A DNA stretch of 64,000 nt from Cyathus striatus (GCA_025738555.1 JAOVFP010000013.1:186001-250000); one strand, 5' to 3'. Positions 47,208 through 59,329 are shown, counted from the stretch's first letter. Notes: generated by a model from the sequence alone, not told the origin. Program-made: numbers and translations.

Positions 47208-50200
47208 TGGGGGTCACCAATCACGCATGTCACACGAGCGTGACAGCCATCACATGCCCTTTTCCATTGTCCCAGTCGAATATCTCGGGCTACAAACCTC
47301 TAATTACCTTCAAATAACTTGCATTATATACGGTCGAATAGTATCATTAATATTACCGAACGGATATTTGTGTATTTAGTTATATCATAATAAAATCACA
47401 AATTAGTGCAATCTCTCTGCCAAAATAGGCATCAAATCAGTATTTCTGTCCCCAGCTGTCAGAATCATAATATTCCAACTTTCTTCAATAACAAATATTG
47501 TACAGTAAACATAATAGAACAATGTTGTTGAGCCAGAATTTTGAAAAATAATCTCTGACCATGATATCTGGTATGTCATATGTCATTATTTTGGGGTAAC
47601 AATCACAAATTAAAAATTCGGGCTCAACAGTTTTATTCTCCTAATGGAACTGATCACATTTCATCACTAACACGAGTTGTGAAATTGAGTTCCCATTGCA
47701 CGGCCGCAGTTTCAGGTTTTGCTCTGCCAAAAAGCGTGGGAAATCAGCCAATGCACTTCAGGTGTGGCGCACATATGGCTTCCAGGTGTTCATTTATTAA
47801 TCTTTCATCGACTACACACCTCTAGCTCAAACCACCACCTCAATAAGTGATTCTAAACACACCAACTATTGATTCAAAGCCATTTCTTCAGCATAATCTT
47901 CATTATTGAGCAAGTATTTATGTGTATCACTGAATCTATTACTTATTTTAGCAAATTACAGGACATAGTAAAAATGGCAAAAACAAAAGCAATATTAGCT
48001 CGTGTAGAAAGGCTTCAAAAATCTAAGATTTATAAATCTGATGGGCCCAGCCAGAATCTGGAACTGGAGTCACAAGAACAAGAATTAGTCAATATCAAGA
48101 ACTTGCTAGCTGTTGCTCAGGGCCAGATTGTTACTCTTGAGTCTAAACTTAAAGAACAAATTAAAATATGCAATAGAAAGGATAAAACTATTTAAGAACT
48201 GAAAATAGCTAAAGACTCTGCAGCAAATAAAGCATCTGAATTGTACAAAAGCCTTAGAAATGAAAGGCATACAAAACAAAGGCTTATTACCACAAGAGAA
48301 AGATTGAAAGATAATCTTAAAATCTCAGAGCTTGCAGAAAAAAAATTGAAAGCTGATATAAAAGTGCTGGTAGCTCGTATTTCTGCAACCATGGATTCAA
48401 TGATGGTGTTAGAAAATGATAAAAAGAAATTAGAACAAGAACTGGCAAAATCTCTTAAAGCATTTGAACAAAATGTGTTATTACTCAAGAATAAACTCAA
48501 TGCTGAAAAACAAACACAGGAGTTAATATCACAATTAACGACACAAAATAAAGCTCAAGAAATTGCACTTAGGAAGAAATTAACTCATTCACTGTTATAT
48601 AAAGGGGTGTACACAGAAGATACCTGCCATTTAATATGTGTACTTGTTAAAGCAGGCTGTAAAAGAGGACATATAGGTGACATTATAAAAGAGGTCTTCA
48701 AAACTGCAGGTATTGAAGTAGTTGGAGATGTTAGTGAATCCACAGTATCAAGGATAATTGCAGAAGGATTTCATGCTGCACAAATTCAGCTAGGTTATGA
48801 GCTACTACAAACTCAAGGTAAGCATTTTTGATCCTAAATTCATATGAATAAAATATAGTTATGTATGTGTACAGGCTTTACTATTTCAGCTGATTCAACT
48901 GGACATAAGGGTATTAACTATAATTCAAGACATCTTAACTACAAAGTTGAAGATTACAATAGTGAAAGCTCTGAAAAAACTAATATTACAACACAGTCTG
49001 TTGGAATTAGACCATCACTGAATGGTTCTAGCTCAGAGGCTATTAAAGACTGGGAAGTAATTCTTGAAAGTCTTGCACTTGCCTACAATGATAGTCCACT
49101 TGGAGAAGAAACTGGAGAGCTTCTAGTACTTATTAATCTATATCACAAGCTTGTAGGTATGCATAGTGATCACTGTGCAAAAGAGAAAAGAGATGCAGAG
49201 ATATTTAAACAGTGAAAAAGTGATGCAGTTGATAAAACATTGGGAACTAAAGCAATGGAGGACATTTCAAATATTGAACTTGAACCTGGAATAACAAAAT
49301 GGAACAGCTTAGATAATAGTGAAAGAAATGAATTAGAAGCTATAACGATGGAGGAACTTACAAAGTCTCTTGGAAAAGATTTATATGAAAAATTACCAGA
49401 TCATGAAAAATCTATAATGAAGTTATTCATCTGGGCAGGATGTGGCTGCCATAAGGATATGAATAGTGTTCATGGTGGTTATACTCATGCTTCATCATAC
49501 TGGAAAGATAATAATGTTCAACCTCCTGTATTACTGCCAAACCAAGCAAATGATTCAGTCATTCAAGATATACAATTTGATAATCAAAATCTAGCAAAGC
49601 CACAGAAGGATGCAATTTCAACTACTGTAGGAGGTGCTATAAAAGCAGCTGCACTTGCTGGAGCTATTTTCAACAATAAAGATGATAAAAAAGGTTATCA
49701 TAAGAAATTCAGTTGGTGGTGGAATGAAAATGTGAAGCCTGGAAGTTTTACATTTCCAGATACATCCAATAATTGATTTGGATCATATTGTGAAGCTGCA
49801 GCAGTTCTCATTATCCATTTGGAAAAATTTATTGAGTTCCTTGAGTTTTCATGTGACAATAAAAATAACATGTGTTTCAGTCATATGGAGTATAATTTGC
49901 ATAAGGCCCTTCAGTGTTCTGGCACCAAGACAGAGCTTGCAGCATTAGCAATCTATGGACAAGCAGTCAGCCAGCCATATGTTCAAGCTGTATGAGCTGC
50001 TGCAGCTAATAAGGAGAATATGCTTAATCTTGGTCCACTTCATAAAGATGTCTCTCATTTTATTAATAGACTCATTGAAGATCCTGAGTTTGTTATTGGT
50101 GATAATGCAACATAGGAAACAGGAGCATTTGATAGAAAACCATGGAAATCTCCTGAAGCTATAAATGCTATCTTAAAAATAAAATCAGAGTTACCTCATC

Positions 50201-51144
50201 TATGCCCATATTTAGTTGAATTTCTGAAAGGTGCATTAAAAACATGGAACCAATTTATATCAGAATTTGCACCAGGAGGGCTGATTGATGAAGCAAGTGA
50301 AGAAGAGAGGGATCTGGCATGGCTATCACCCACAAATGATGTGAATGAGGGGGCACTGGGTGCATTTAGAATTCTTATGCGCCAGCAACAACAATTAACT
50401 CTGCTTCAATACAATGCACAAGCCATGTACCATCACAATGATACACATGCATTTATGACAAAATACTTTAAGGAGAAAGACTACAAACATATAAGAAAGA
50501 AAGCTCAAAAAACATCTGAAGAGGAGAGAAAATTGGAACAAGCTATTATACAGTATTCTGAAAAGAGAAAAGAAGAAAATATAAGAAAGAAGATAGAAAA
50601 AGATATAAATGGTGCTAAGGAGGCTGAAAGAGTTGCTTCTCTTCAACTTATTTTGGATAAAAATAAAATAATGAAGATGAAGAAAGATGATGTAAAGGAT
50701 CAAGTGAGAAAGTACAGAAGTTTGAAGGGTAAACATGCACTTGCAGTAAAATTAAGTGCAAATTTGCCTGAACTGAGAGCTGCCCTTCAAGCAGATATTG
50801 ACCTTCATACATCAGGAGATTGGAACATCACTATAAACAACACAAATAGTGACCAAGACTCTGGGGAAGAGTTTGATAAGTTGTTTGATGAGGATAACAA
50901 TAGTGAATGGGATGATGAGCAATGAGCAGTGTATTTCCTAATTAATTTATATGTTGTACCTATAATACATAGTTGTATGCATTCTTTAGATGTAATATAG
51001 TATTATAGCACAAAAAAAATGATGAAAAACAACCAAGATTTGGGTTTGCTATGTCAATTTCTACTTGGGACAAGATTTAGGACGCTTTGTGTCACACTGT
51101 GTGACGTCACGCTCCGCGCCATACAGGGATTGGTGACCCCCAGA
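47208..51144 (+). mobile_element. DNA transposon of uncertain superfamily (3937 bp, 14-bp TIRs, 7-bp TSD)
   Basis: GGGGGTCACCAATC at 47209-47222 is exactly inverted at 51128-51141. CTGTTTG stands just outside both ends (47201-47207 and 51145-51151), a 7-bp or imperfect 8-bp target duplication. Both subterminal regions are rich in GTCAC/GTGAC motifs and share TTGTCCCA. Between them is one spliced gene for a large coiled-coil protein. The repeat ends, duplication and single gene make this a class II transposon. I could not match the protein to hAT, MULE, CACTA, mariner, KDZ or PIF by motif. Confidence 0.8.
47974..50925 (+). pseudogene. Candidate transposase of an unplaced superfamily, with premature stops
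   Basis: Start MAKTKAILARVERLQ. The N-terminal ~250 residues are coiled coil (LEQELAKSLKAFEQN). LTHSLLYKGVYTEDTCHLI and a helix-turn-helix-like ESTVSRIIAEGFHAA follow. An intron (about 48819-48874) leads to FTISADSTGHKGINYNSRH, then LVGMHSDH, FIWAGCGCHKDMNSVHGGYT, KATALAG-like AIKAAALAGAIFNNKDDKKG, FTFPDTSNN, TNDVNEGALGAFR and a Lys/Glu-rich coil with an acidic tail. ISADST, MHSDH and VNEGALGA are candidates for a D-D-E active site. The family recurs as hypothetical proteins in mushroom genomes, as far as I remember. Stops: TAA 48193, TGA 49213, TGA 49774, TGA 49996, TAG 50113; three TGAs sit where CGA is plausible. Confidence 0.7.
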
Positions 51145-51151
51145 CTGTTTG

Positions 51152-52808
51152 GCAACGGCTTCCCTATGTTTGGTCAAACCGCGCCGCGCCTCTGAGTTAG
51201 CGCAATAAGAAAGATATGAGCAATAAAACCTAAGTGCGCTTGCGCAACACTTTTGGGAGGCAAAGTAAGACAACAGAATTTAAGATATAGTAGGTTATAG
51301 TAAGTAGAAGTAGATAATTAAAGATAAAAGATGAAAGAAGTGGAGTGAATCAATTTATAAGTATCATACTGGGTTATACCAGTGTACCAACTACTCCCTC
51401 CACAACTACCTAGGGCTTTGTCGGTACTTTCGACAGTGCAACACTCACTTTCACTCTTACCTGGATAGGATTCATCCTTCCGGCACGCACTGTCTAGTAG
51501 TAAAATTGGTCACTGTAGACTGAGTTCATCAGGCAATCAGTAGTATAGAATGTACACTAGTGGGACGGTCACGGACTGTGTGGGCAACTATGACGCGGGG
51601 ACAACTTACCATAGTGCGTAAATAGCCACTAGCATGAGATAGAGGAGTGTGAGGGAGATGGTTTCCAATGATAATGTCGATGATCACATTTGTGAGGACA
51701 ATCATAAATACGTACATGTGTTGAAACAATAACTGAGATACTATCTAGTAGCCAACATGACTAGAAGTTACTGGAGGCTGAGCTAACCGCAGGAGATATC
51801 ACAAAAAACGAAGATTTTCATCGCTTGTGACTGCCTCCACCTCGAATCTGAACCTTATGGGGGAGCAGGGTGTATGAGACATTAAGACCGTACCCTGGAG
51901 ACACAGAAGTGAATAATGATATAGTATTTCTTTCGTTATTCTTGGGTATCTCATGCTTTGTATAGTGACCAGTCTAGAGAAGGAAGATCAAATCCCTGAG
52001 ACCTCTAGATGCCAACCCCTGCAACCCAAGGGTATGCGCATAATAGTTGATGGCTTCCAAATACGTTCTCGAGGGCCGGTGAGAAAGCAAGAACAATGGT
52101 GTCGCGGCGGTTCAAGTAGTGGAAGTTCGATCGTAGACAGCCTCTAGTTGAATGTAACAGGATATAAGACCTGTGTTTCTCTGTTAGGTTAATGCCTTGT
52201 ACCCCCTCTATCCTCTTGTTTCACTACCTCCAAAGCGTCTCAAATCTCTATGCGTCTTCCCTTGTTTTCATGCATCTTTCACGATTTTGTCCTACTCTTC
52301 CATCGCCGATATCTACCATGCTCATTACATACACAATATACAATGAATATACGATGGAAATGCATTTACAAGATATTTGTAGCCAGTCATCGTCAGCTAC
52401 TTCAATATTGTGATTATGGACGCTTCCTACTATGAAGTTTTAGTTTTATTTGTACTATCGCTCTGTTACACACCTAAAATTGGGTATCACATGGTGTTAA
52501 TTGGGACATCGCTGGCCAGTGAACAGATAAGGACAGTCACGCTTGCCTCATCTTTGTCTTATCAATGTCATGGGTTTTTTGAGCACTGAAATAGAACCAC
52601 TCTCACGTAACCTGAGAGACTTTCAACCCTTTCAACCTGCAAATCATCAGTGCTAATTTTACTTGATATCGATATTGATAATCCCAACTGTCAATCTTCG
52701 TCGCAGCGTGGAAAGCTCTATAAGAACAGACTCACGCAACGAACTCCATTCTTCCCTTCTATCACCATCCCCAACACGACGCAACAAGAGACAAATTCCT
52801 ATATCATC
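51152..52808. other. Intergenic region upstream of NACHT gene B
   Basis: No gene seen. Around 51.42-51.70 kb is a diverged copy of the dispersed repeat (GTACTTTCGACAGTGCAACAC). The last 200 bp hold the promoter of NACHT B; no clear TATA box stands out. Confidence 0.4.
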
Positions 52809-55361
52809 ATGGCATACCAAAATGCACATCATTTCAAAATTGATAATCTCATTCAAATTGATAAAAGCCGGAAAGGAGAATCTGGTGTGTCACAACCTAT
52901 AACCTCGCTACACAGTTTGAATTTTACAACCATTATTGTAGAATGGGAAGAACTTAAGAAAATTGCATGCCTCGGAGCTTCACATCAGTCAGAAGAACGC
53001 TATGACGCCCCAAAGTGCCATCTCAAAACGAGAGAAGCAGTAATTAAGGATATAATGAGTTGGGTTGATTCAAATGATCCATATAAAAAAATTATGTGGA
53101 TGAATGGACCTGCTGGTGCAGGCAAATCTGCGATTGCACAAACTGTTGCTGAGAGGTGCCATGAAGAAAATAAGCTTGTTGCAAGTTTTTTCTTTTCAAG
53201 GACAGCAACAATGACTGGAAAAGATAATGGAACAAAGCTTGTCCCAGCTATTGCATGTCAGCTTGCTGATATAATTCCTGAGGCAATGAAGTTAATTGTC
53301 AATGAGCTTGAAGAGAATAAAATGTTGCTGTCACATTCAATGGAGGTTCAAATGCAGAATCTTGTTATAAATCCTTTGACAAACTTGCACCTAAATGCTA
53401 ATAAATTTGATATTTCCCATTTTCCACACTTGGTGATTATTGATGGTCTAGATGAGTGCAGAAAACCTGAAATCCAATCAAGAATTTTGAAAATGATTAC
53501 TGGTGCTGTGTCAAACCCATTGCTTCATATATGTTTTCTCATAGTAAGCCGGCCTGAATTAGAGATCAGAACCACATTTAGTGATCCACTTGTTAGTTCC
53601 CTGTGTATTCCATTAGTTCTTGATGATAAATATGACCCTGACACTGATATTGAAACTTATCTTCGATGTGAATTTACTGTGCTTAAGAGGGTACACATGC
53701 TGGCTTCTGCTCTGTCAAAGGAAGAGGGCTGGCCATCTGAAAGATATTTGGAAACTTTAGTACAAAGGTCCTCTGGGCAGTTTATCTATGCATCTACAGT
53801 CATCAAATATGTCAAAAATAGTCAACAAAATCCCACTGAAAGACTCCAAAAAATCATTAATATAAAGCAGGGAGGAGCAGAACCATATGCACAGTTAGAT
53901 GCATTATATATTTGGATTCTCTCTGCAGCTGTTGACAAAGCAGGAAGCTATGAGCATATTCAAGCACTTTTCCAGGCACTGATGTATATGGATAACTATC
54001 ATGGGAGTTATTATAAACTACATATTCTAGCACCAATTCTAGGTACAACAGAGGTGTACATACAAATTCAACTAGCTGATCTCCACTCAATTGTATTTGT
54101 TCCAAATACTGAACATGATGAAAACAACAACAGTGGTCCCCAAAAGAGTGAAATTAGTTTTTTTCATGCATCATTTAGTGATTTCTTGAATGATCCTGTT
54201 AGATCAAAGATATTCTTCATTTCTGAGAAGGAAGCACATGCATCTATTGCTCATTCCTGCCTGAATATCATTTTATTCAATGATATTCCCACTGCCATAA
54301 TTGAGTTAAATAATTATACTCTTTCTTATGCATATTATTATTTCAATTTTCATTTGTACAGAAGTCATTTTAAAGAAGATGTTGTAGATCGGCTTTTACA
54401 GAAAAGTGGATCAAATTTACAAGACATTGTAAAATCACTTCTTAAGAACAGTATAATTGGATATGGCTCTTGTTACAATGCACTTCAGCTTCTTTTCACA
54501 TTTGATTTATCTGCCAATATCATATTGGTAAGTTATGTAATAATTAAATTTAAATGCATGTGAATGAGTGTAATTCTATTATATAGGACTCAGCAATTCC
54601 ATTAAACAAAGCAGTTGAGAAGATTTTTGGGCATTGGCCACTTGATGTGGCTGAGAACTATTTACAAAGGTTACTTGCTGATGACATGGAATTCTTCTGG
54701 CACATATCTGCTGTGTTTACTCTTAATCAAAAAAGAAGATTTCCACAGAATGTAAGGGGTTATATATTTGACCATTATATAATGGGAGAAGTTCTAGAAA
54801 GTCCTTTAAGGGCAGGTGAACATTTTCTTGATGCCATAAAAAGTGAGGAAATATTTTGTTTCATATGGAACTGTATACTCAAGAAGTATGTGGATTTGTT
54901 AAACATTTTATTTTTATTAACTAATACTCATTCTAATAGTAACAAAAATGATATTCTTCTTGGAGTTCATGATATTTTAACACATTCAATTACTCCAACA
55001 GCTCTTGAATATCTTCTGTGCAGAATGAATCCTTCATCAAGTTTAATCATATTTCTTCAAAATTTTGCATGCAACTTTGAGTCAAGATTTCTTGATATAT
55101 GGGTAGAGATTCCTGAGGAGTACCATATTGTTGAAGAAAGCATAAAATGTTTGGTGTGCATTGCAGAAACATTTATAAAGGCAAGTTCACTTTTCTTTCT
55201 CCATATACAGTCATTAGTTTCTTTACATTTATCCAAATTATCAGGAGTGTGAATCAGCAGAGAATAGATATGGGAGTGAGGTAGACTCTAGTTTTAATCA
55301 GATTTCAGAGCATGATAGTGCTGACATTGAAGAGGTCAATGCTGACTGGGTATTTTTGTAA
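52809..55361 (+). CDS. NACHT-domain NLR-like protein B (772 aa, five exons)
   Basis: Exons: 52809-52884, 52942-54527, 54587-54885, 54940-55180, 55245-55361. The start MAYQNAHHFKIDNLI aligns with gene A. An upstream in-frame ATG-less extension exists, but splicing at 52885 (GTGTGT...TGTAG) gives the same 76-nt first exon as gene A. NACHT motifs: GPAGAGKSAIAQ, LVIIDGLDEC, VSRPELEIR. Then FHASFSDFLNDPVRS, the shared C-terminal region (YIFDHYIMGEVLESPLRAG) and the end VNADWVFL. Intron 4 begins GC (GCAAGT), as in gene A. The two proteins look roughly 55-60% identical in the NACHT part by eye. Like gene A it has no visible effector or repeat sensor domain. The frame is open, so it is probably functional. 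Confidence 0.9.
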
Positions 55362-55915
55362 TCATCTCTGAAATGATAGACCTAGGGAGAAATAATTAGT
55401 AAAAATAGTCAGTCAGGACAAGTATGTAGCTGCTGTATCCCTTATTAGCTTCAACCAACTCTAATGATAATGAAAATGACACTGAGTTGGTTTAATAACT
55501 ACTCATAGCTATTAATCTGTACCTGAAGGAGTGACATGAGTGCCGTTATGATATTTGAGGCATTCTAGATTATGGTTTATGTACCGTTCTTGAATCTATT
55601 ATAAACATTGGGTCAATGTGCCTGGTCTGGAATCTGTCCTACCTATTGCCGATCTCATGCTAGCATCATATCTCATTTATTGTTTGTGACATCTATATTT
55701 TCATGGCTCATTTCTCTGTCAGGTCGAATCGACATTTCGGCGCTTTTTCCCCCTGACCCTGGCACCCAACCACAGGAACAAATTGTACCGAGCGTCTGAC
55801 ACTCCTCAAGGAAAAAATTGTACGATCATTGTTACTTGTATGCTAAAGTAAAATGCAATGAGGATATATATCGCATATGAATGAACCAGAGGCCCGAGGG
55901 AGATTCTAAGTGCAA

Positions 55916-57707
55916 CTAAACCAAATCTATCTGCTCAGTTCGTATTTCAGTTGCCCTACCAGACCGTGCAAAGAAAATTGATCGAATCGGTACAGCCCTA
56001 CTCTCGTCAAGATGTGTTATTTTACGCAATTTCAAAATTAGACGAGATCCCTTACGACACCAGATTAAGGTATGAAATTGCTAGCGGAATCAAACGGGAC
56101 TCACTGTGGATGATAACATTGCAATATACCACCTGTATGCAATAGTTAGGTACACACAGGGGAAAATGGCCTGAGACCTACGGATAAAAATACTCTATAA
56201 CATAGATACTCAAAGCTTCTTGATCCCCCGAGGCCCATGTCACAAATATTGTAAATACTGAATTATTTAAAACACTAATGCAACGATTTATTGAAAATGC
56301 ATCTCACCGAATAGGATGGAGAAATATATGGTGCCATCACGAATAAGTGAAGTAATAACTGGGTATGCACTTCTTTTACTTCGCAGTAGCTTCCACATCC
56401 CCCCGTGCGTAAGGACAAGGTCCCTTCCAGCCCTTAATATAGTCAACAGAAAGAAGACAGCTAACGAAAACATTAATCGATGAGCTGATTAATTGTAATC
56501 CATAAAACGTACTCTGGATGGCAAGTATACATCCAAAAGAAGCACTCTGCAACGCAGCGACCAGTCTATCATTCGCTGGAAAGTAGTTCCAGCACGCTAA
56601 TGGACCTAGCCCTGGCACGAAGCGAGTATTCTTGCTTTCTTCAATAATAATACATATAGTAGCGAATAGGGAATACCAATGATGATCAACGTTAGAGTCT
56701 AGTAGTTGCATGCTGGAGGAATCTAGGAAGCGAACCAGAAATGTAACTGGCTCAGATTTAGTCCATGTGAAAACCAACAGTAGAATTCGAATTTTAATTG
56801 TCTCTCACTAAGTAATCCTAATGCCAGAGGTAAGATAACTAATGTTTCATTTATGGTTAACTCCAATACTATAGTTTGTGGAAACACCACTCACTGCGTC
56901 TTTCATTTCCATAGCACGCCGATACTCGGAGCATAACGATAAGGTCAGTTACAGTACTGCATATGATTAGTCCGCCACTAGACCATTCCGATTAACTTTT
57001 TTAATAAAGCGAGAGGGCATTCACACCATCCGTGTAACCAAAGCGCAGTGTAGCAGCTGTAGCCAATTGTAAGTTTATATAGATTAGGCAGTAACAGTGG
57101 CATTACAACTGAATTAAACACAGTCAGTCAAAGAGTCGGTAAAATGATGTGACAACACTGACATTGATTGATAGATTTCTAGTCACTTCATGAAGAAGTG
57201 CTGGAAAGAGACGGAATTAGGAAGGGAAAGGTTTTAATCGAAAGTTTAATACGAAGTAATGTCTCCAGCCTGTAGAATTAAGAAACTCAATAGGTGTTTT
57301 AAATAGAAAATATACTATACAGCAGATATATCGGACAGTAATAGCGAACAATGAGATATAGGATCTTTGGAGTTGACCAATTCATTCCACTGGTAGAATA
57401 TGGGTTTTTGTGGAACCGGTAACGATATATTCACTATCTCACCACCACACGTATTTTACCTGTTTATTTATCAGTTGTACATATGTGTTGAGTCATAAAT
57501 AATAGTACCTCGTCAGAAAAGAAGTACATAATTTCATACACAACGGACGTTACAGTGGCAACTAAATCACAAAAATGGTCGGAGTAGTACCTAGTTCAAT
57601 TGGTGGAAATGAAAAAATCACGTACTATAGACATAATTTTCTTTTCTGCTAACATCATTGGCAGTAATTATGACGTCGAAAGGTAAACCCGAGTAATCGC
57701 CTTTCAT
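55916..57707 (-). CDS. DUF6533-like multi-spanning membrane protein B
   Basis: Minus strand from ATG at 57705-57707 (MKGDYSGLPFDVII) to TAG at 55916-55918. Exon 1 ends before GTACGT at about 57629; the acceptor GATTTAG gives IATVTSVVYEIMYFFSDE, matching VVVTILVYDIIYCFYDE of paralogue A. Later exons encode SGMNWSTPKILYLIVRYY, GPLACWNYFPANDRLVAALQ, LTHGGMWKLLRSKRSAYPVI with IRDGTIYFSILF, and RKGSRLILKLRKITHLDE. A GTACGT donor follows FGCILAIQ, as in A. The product should be an integral membrane protein with about seven helices; its function is unknown. It lies tail-to-tail with NACHT gene B, 554 bp apart. Internal exon edges are approximate. Confidence 0.75.
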
Positions 57708-59116
57708 TGTGTAGCTTCGTTGAAAAGTAGAAGTAGAAATTACTTGAAAGTATGTTGCTTGAATATAACAGAGGTGGGTGGGTGTGTGGGCGGGTGTAAA
57801 ACTGGGGATCATTTGAGGTCTCTACGTTGCAGACACGGAGTGGTATATATATACCAGAAGCTCTCCAGTGCGATTAGTACGGGGCATCATACATCAATAC
57901 GCCCAGATGAAGTAGAATGCTGCGTGATAATAATCTGAAAAGAAGAGCATTTTAAGTAATCCAATCTAGCTCGACCATCAATGTATTGCTTCTTCTTACC
58001 ATTTATTGGCAGAATCTGCCGGCAGTGATGAAGGCGAAATGGATTTGGATTTCTATGGCTATACACAGTCCTTCAACAGCTGCAGAAAGCATCGCTGAAG
58101 GAATCCGTTAAAGCAATGCGACACGAATGTATGCAATGGGTCGTCATCGCCTATGCCGAGGAAGCATCAGTGACGAATGCCACAGTAAATCCACCCGGAA
58201 CCTCCAAATGGTTGTGATTGGTTGTAATCTATGCATATCAATGAAATCAACAACCTCAGATATGTGTACAAAAGGAATACCTTAAGCTCTCCGAGCCACC
58301 GGTATGACGGGACGAGTATCACTATACCAGCGAAACCACAAAGCGCATAAAGTCTAATTTCGTTGCGTATCTGATTTATGAAGTCGAACTATTGCGGTTA
58401 TCAAACGGGTTTCCATAATAATCATACCTCAATATGTCGTGTGCAGTAAGTGGCCAGTTCGTACTCTCTACGGTGCGACACTTTCACTTTACATTAAAGT
58501 TGGCTGATGTAGACAGCCTATCAAGGCTATCGCTCCGATTAGTACAATTATACTGAACACGTGTGGTGACATACCGAGCTCAGCATCCATCCATCGCCAT
58601 ACAGGATAGCAGAATTATGCATCATGTCAACGTGTTCGAGAGTGTGGCCGGCCGCCGATGACTATGCGAAGACGACTTATCGTACAGGGGTGACCCAGAT
58701 CACTAGCCTGAGAGTGTAATTATTGAGTCCATTGAAAATGACAGGCTAACCACTTCATTTGCGACTCGGAGGACAACCGAATGCACAAGTATACTTAATA
58801 GCTAGCACGACTGGAAGCTGAGCTAACGACTCGCAGGTGATTTCGTCCGCAAGCACAGAGAGGCTGAGAAATCACGTAGAAGCACCCAGTAGGACAGTTC
58901 GAAGCTTGAGATGGATGCCTGAAGGGGCTACATTGTGAAGTTGTCGGGCGTCGTCCAACACGTTGAAGTCAACGAGTTGAGGAGTAGCGTGACGTGACGC
59001 GTTCGCGTGTTGAGTTCGTGACACAGTTACGTATTCTCACGGTTCATTTCCTGTCAACAAATCGGCGTCGGCGTTTCGGCCGTGCTTTCACTCCTGACCT
59101 GATACTTTATTGTGTA
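57708..59116. other. No gene seen; diverged repeat near 58.4-58.7 kb
   Basis: GTACTCTCTACGGTGCGACA at about 58455 and GATTAGTACAATTATACTGA resemble the dispersed repeat at 22.53-22.64 kb. No frame is supported. Confidence 0.4.
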
Positions 59117-59297
59117 CTGCAAAATCTGATGCAAAATTGGTTGCAAGGTGTTTAAGTTTTGAGAAGGGCTAATTGTAAGTAAAATGCTTTCCTTATATAG
59201 ATAAAATTGCTTTTTAAGGAAATGGATTTTCACCCCATTTTGCATGTGTCAAAATGAAAACACTTTGCAGATCATTTTGCAATCGATTTTGCAGGAC
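59117..59297. repeat. Small inverted repeat (MITE-like), about 180 bp
   Basis: CTGCAAAATCTGATGCAAAA on the left matches the reverse complement of the right end, CTGCAAAATCGATTGCAAAA, with a few changes. The spacer is AT-rich. No target duplication was found. It lies just upstream of the CHAT relic and could have replaced its 5' part. Confidence 0.45.
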
Positions 59298-59329
59298 CGC
59301 AATATATCCGTGTGCCAGGAGTGTTTGTT

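Noticed and set aside
52650..52808. N-terminal extension of NACHT B from 52650
   Set aside because: Not conserved in gene A; the ATG at 52809 aligns exactly with the gene A start.
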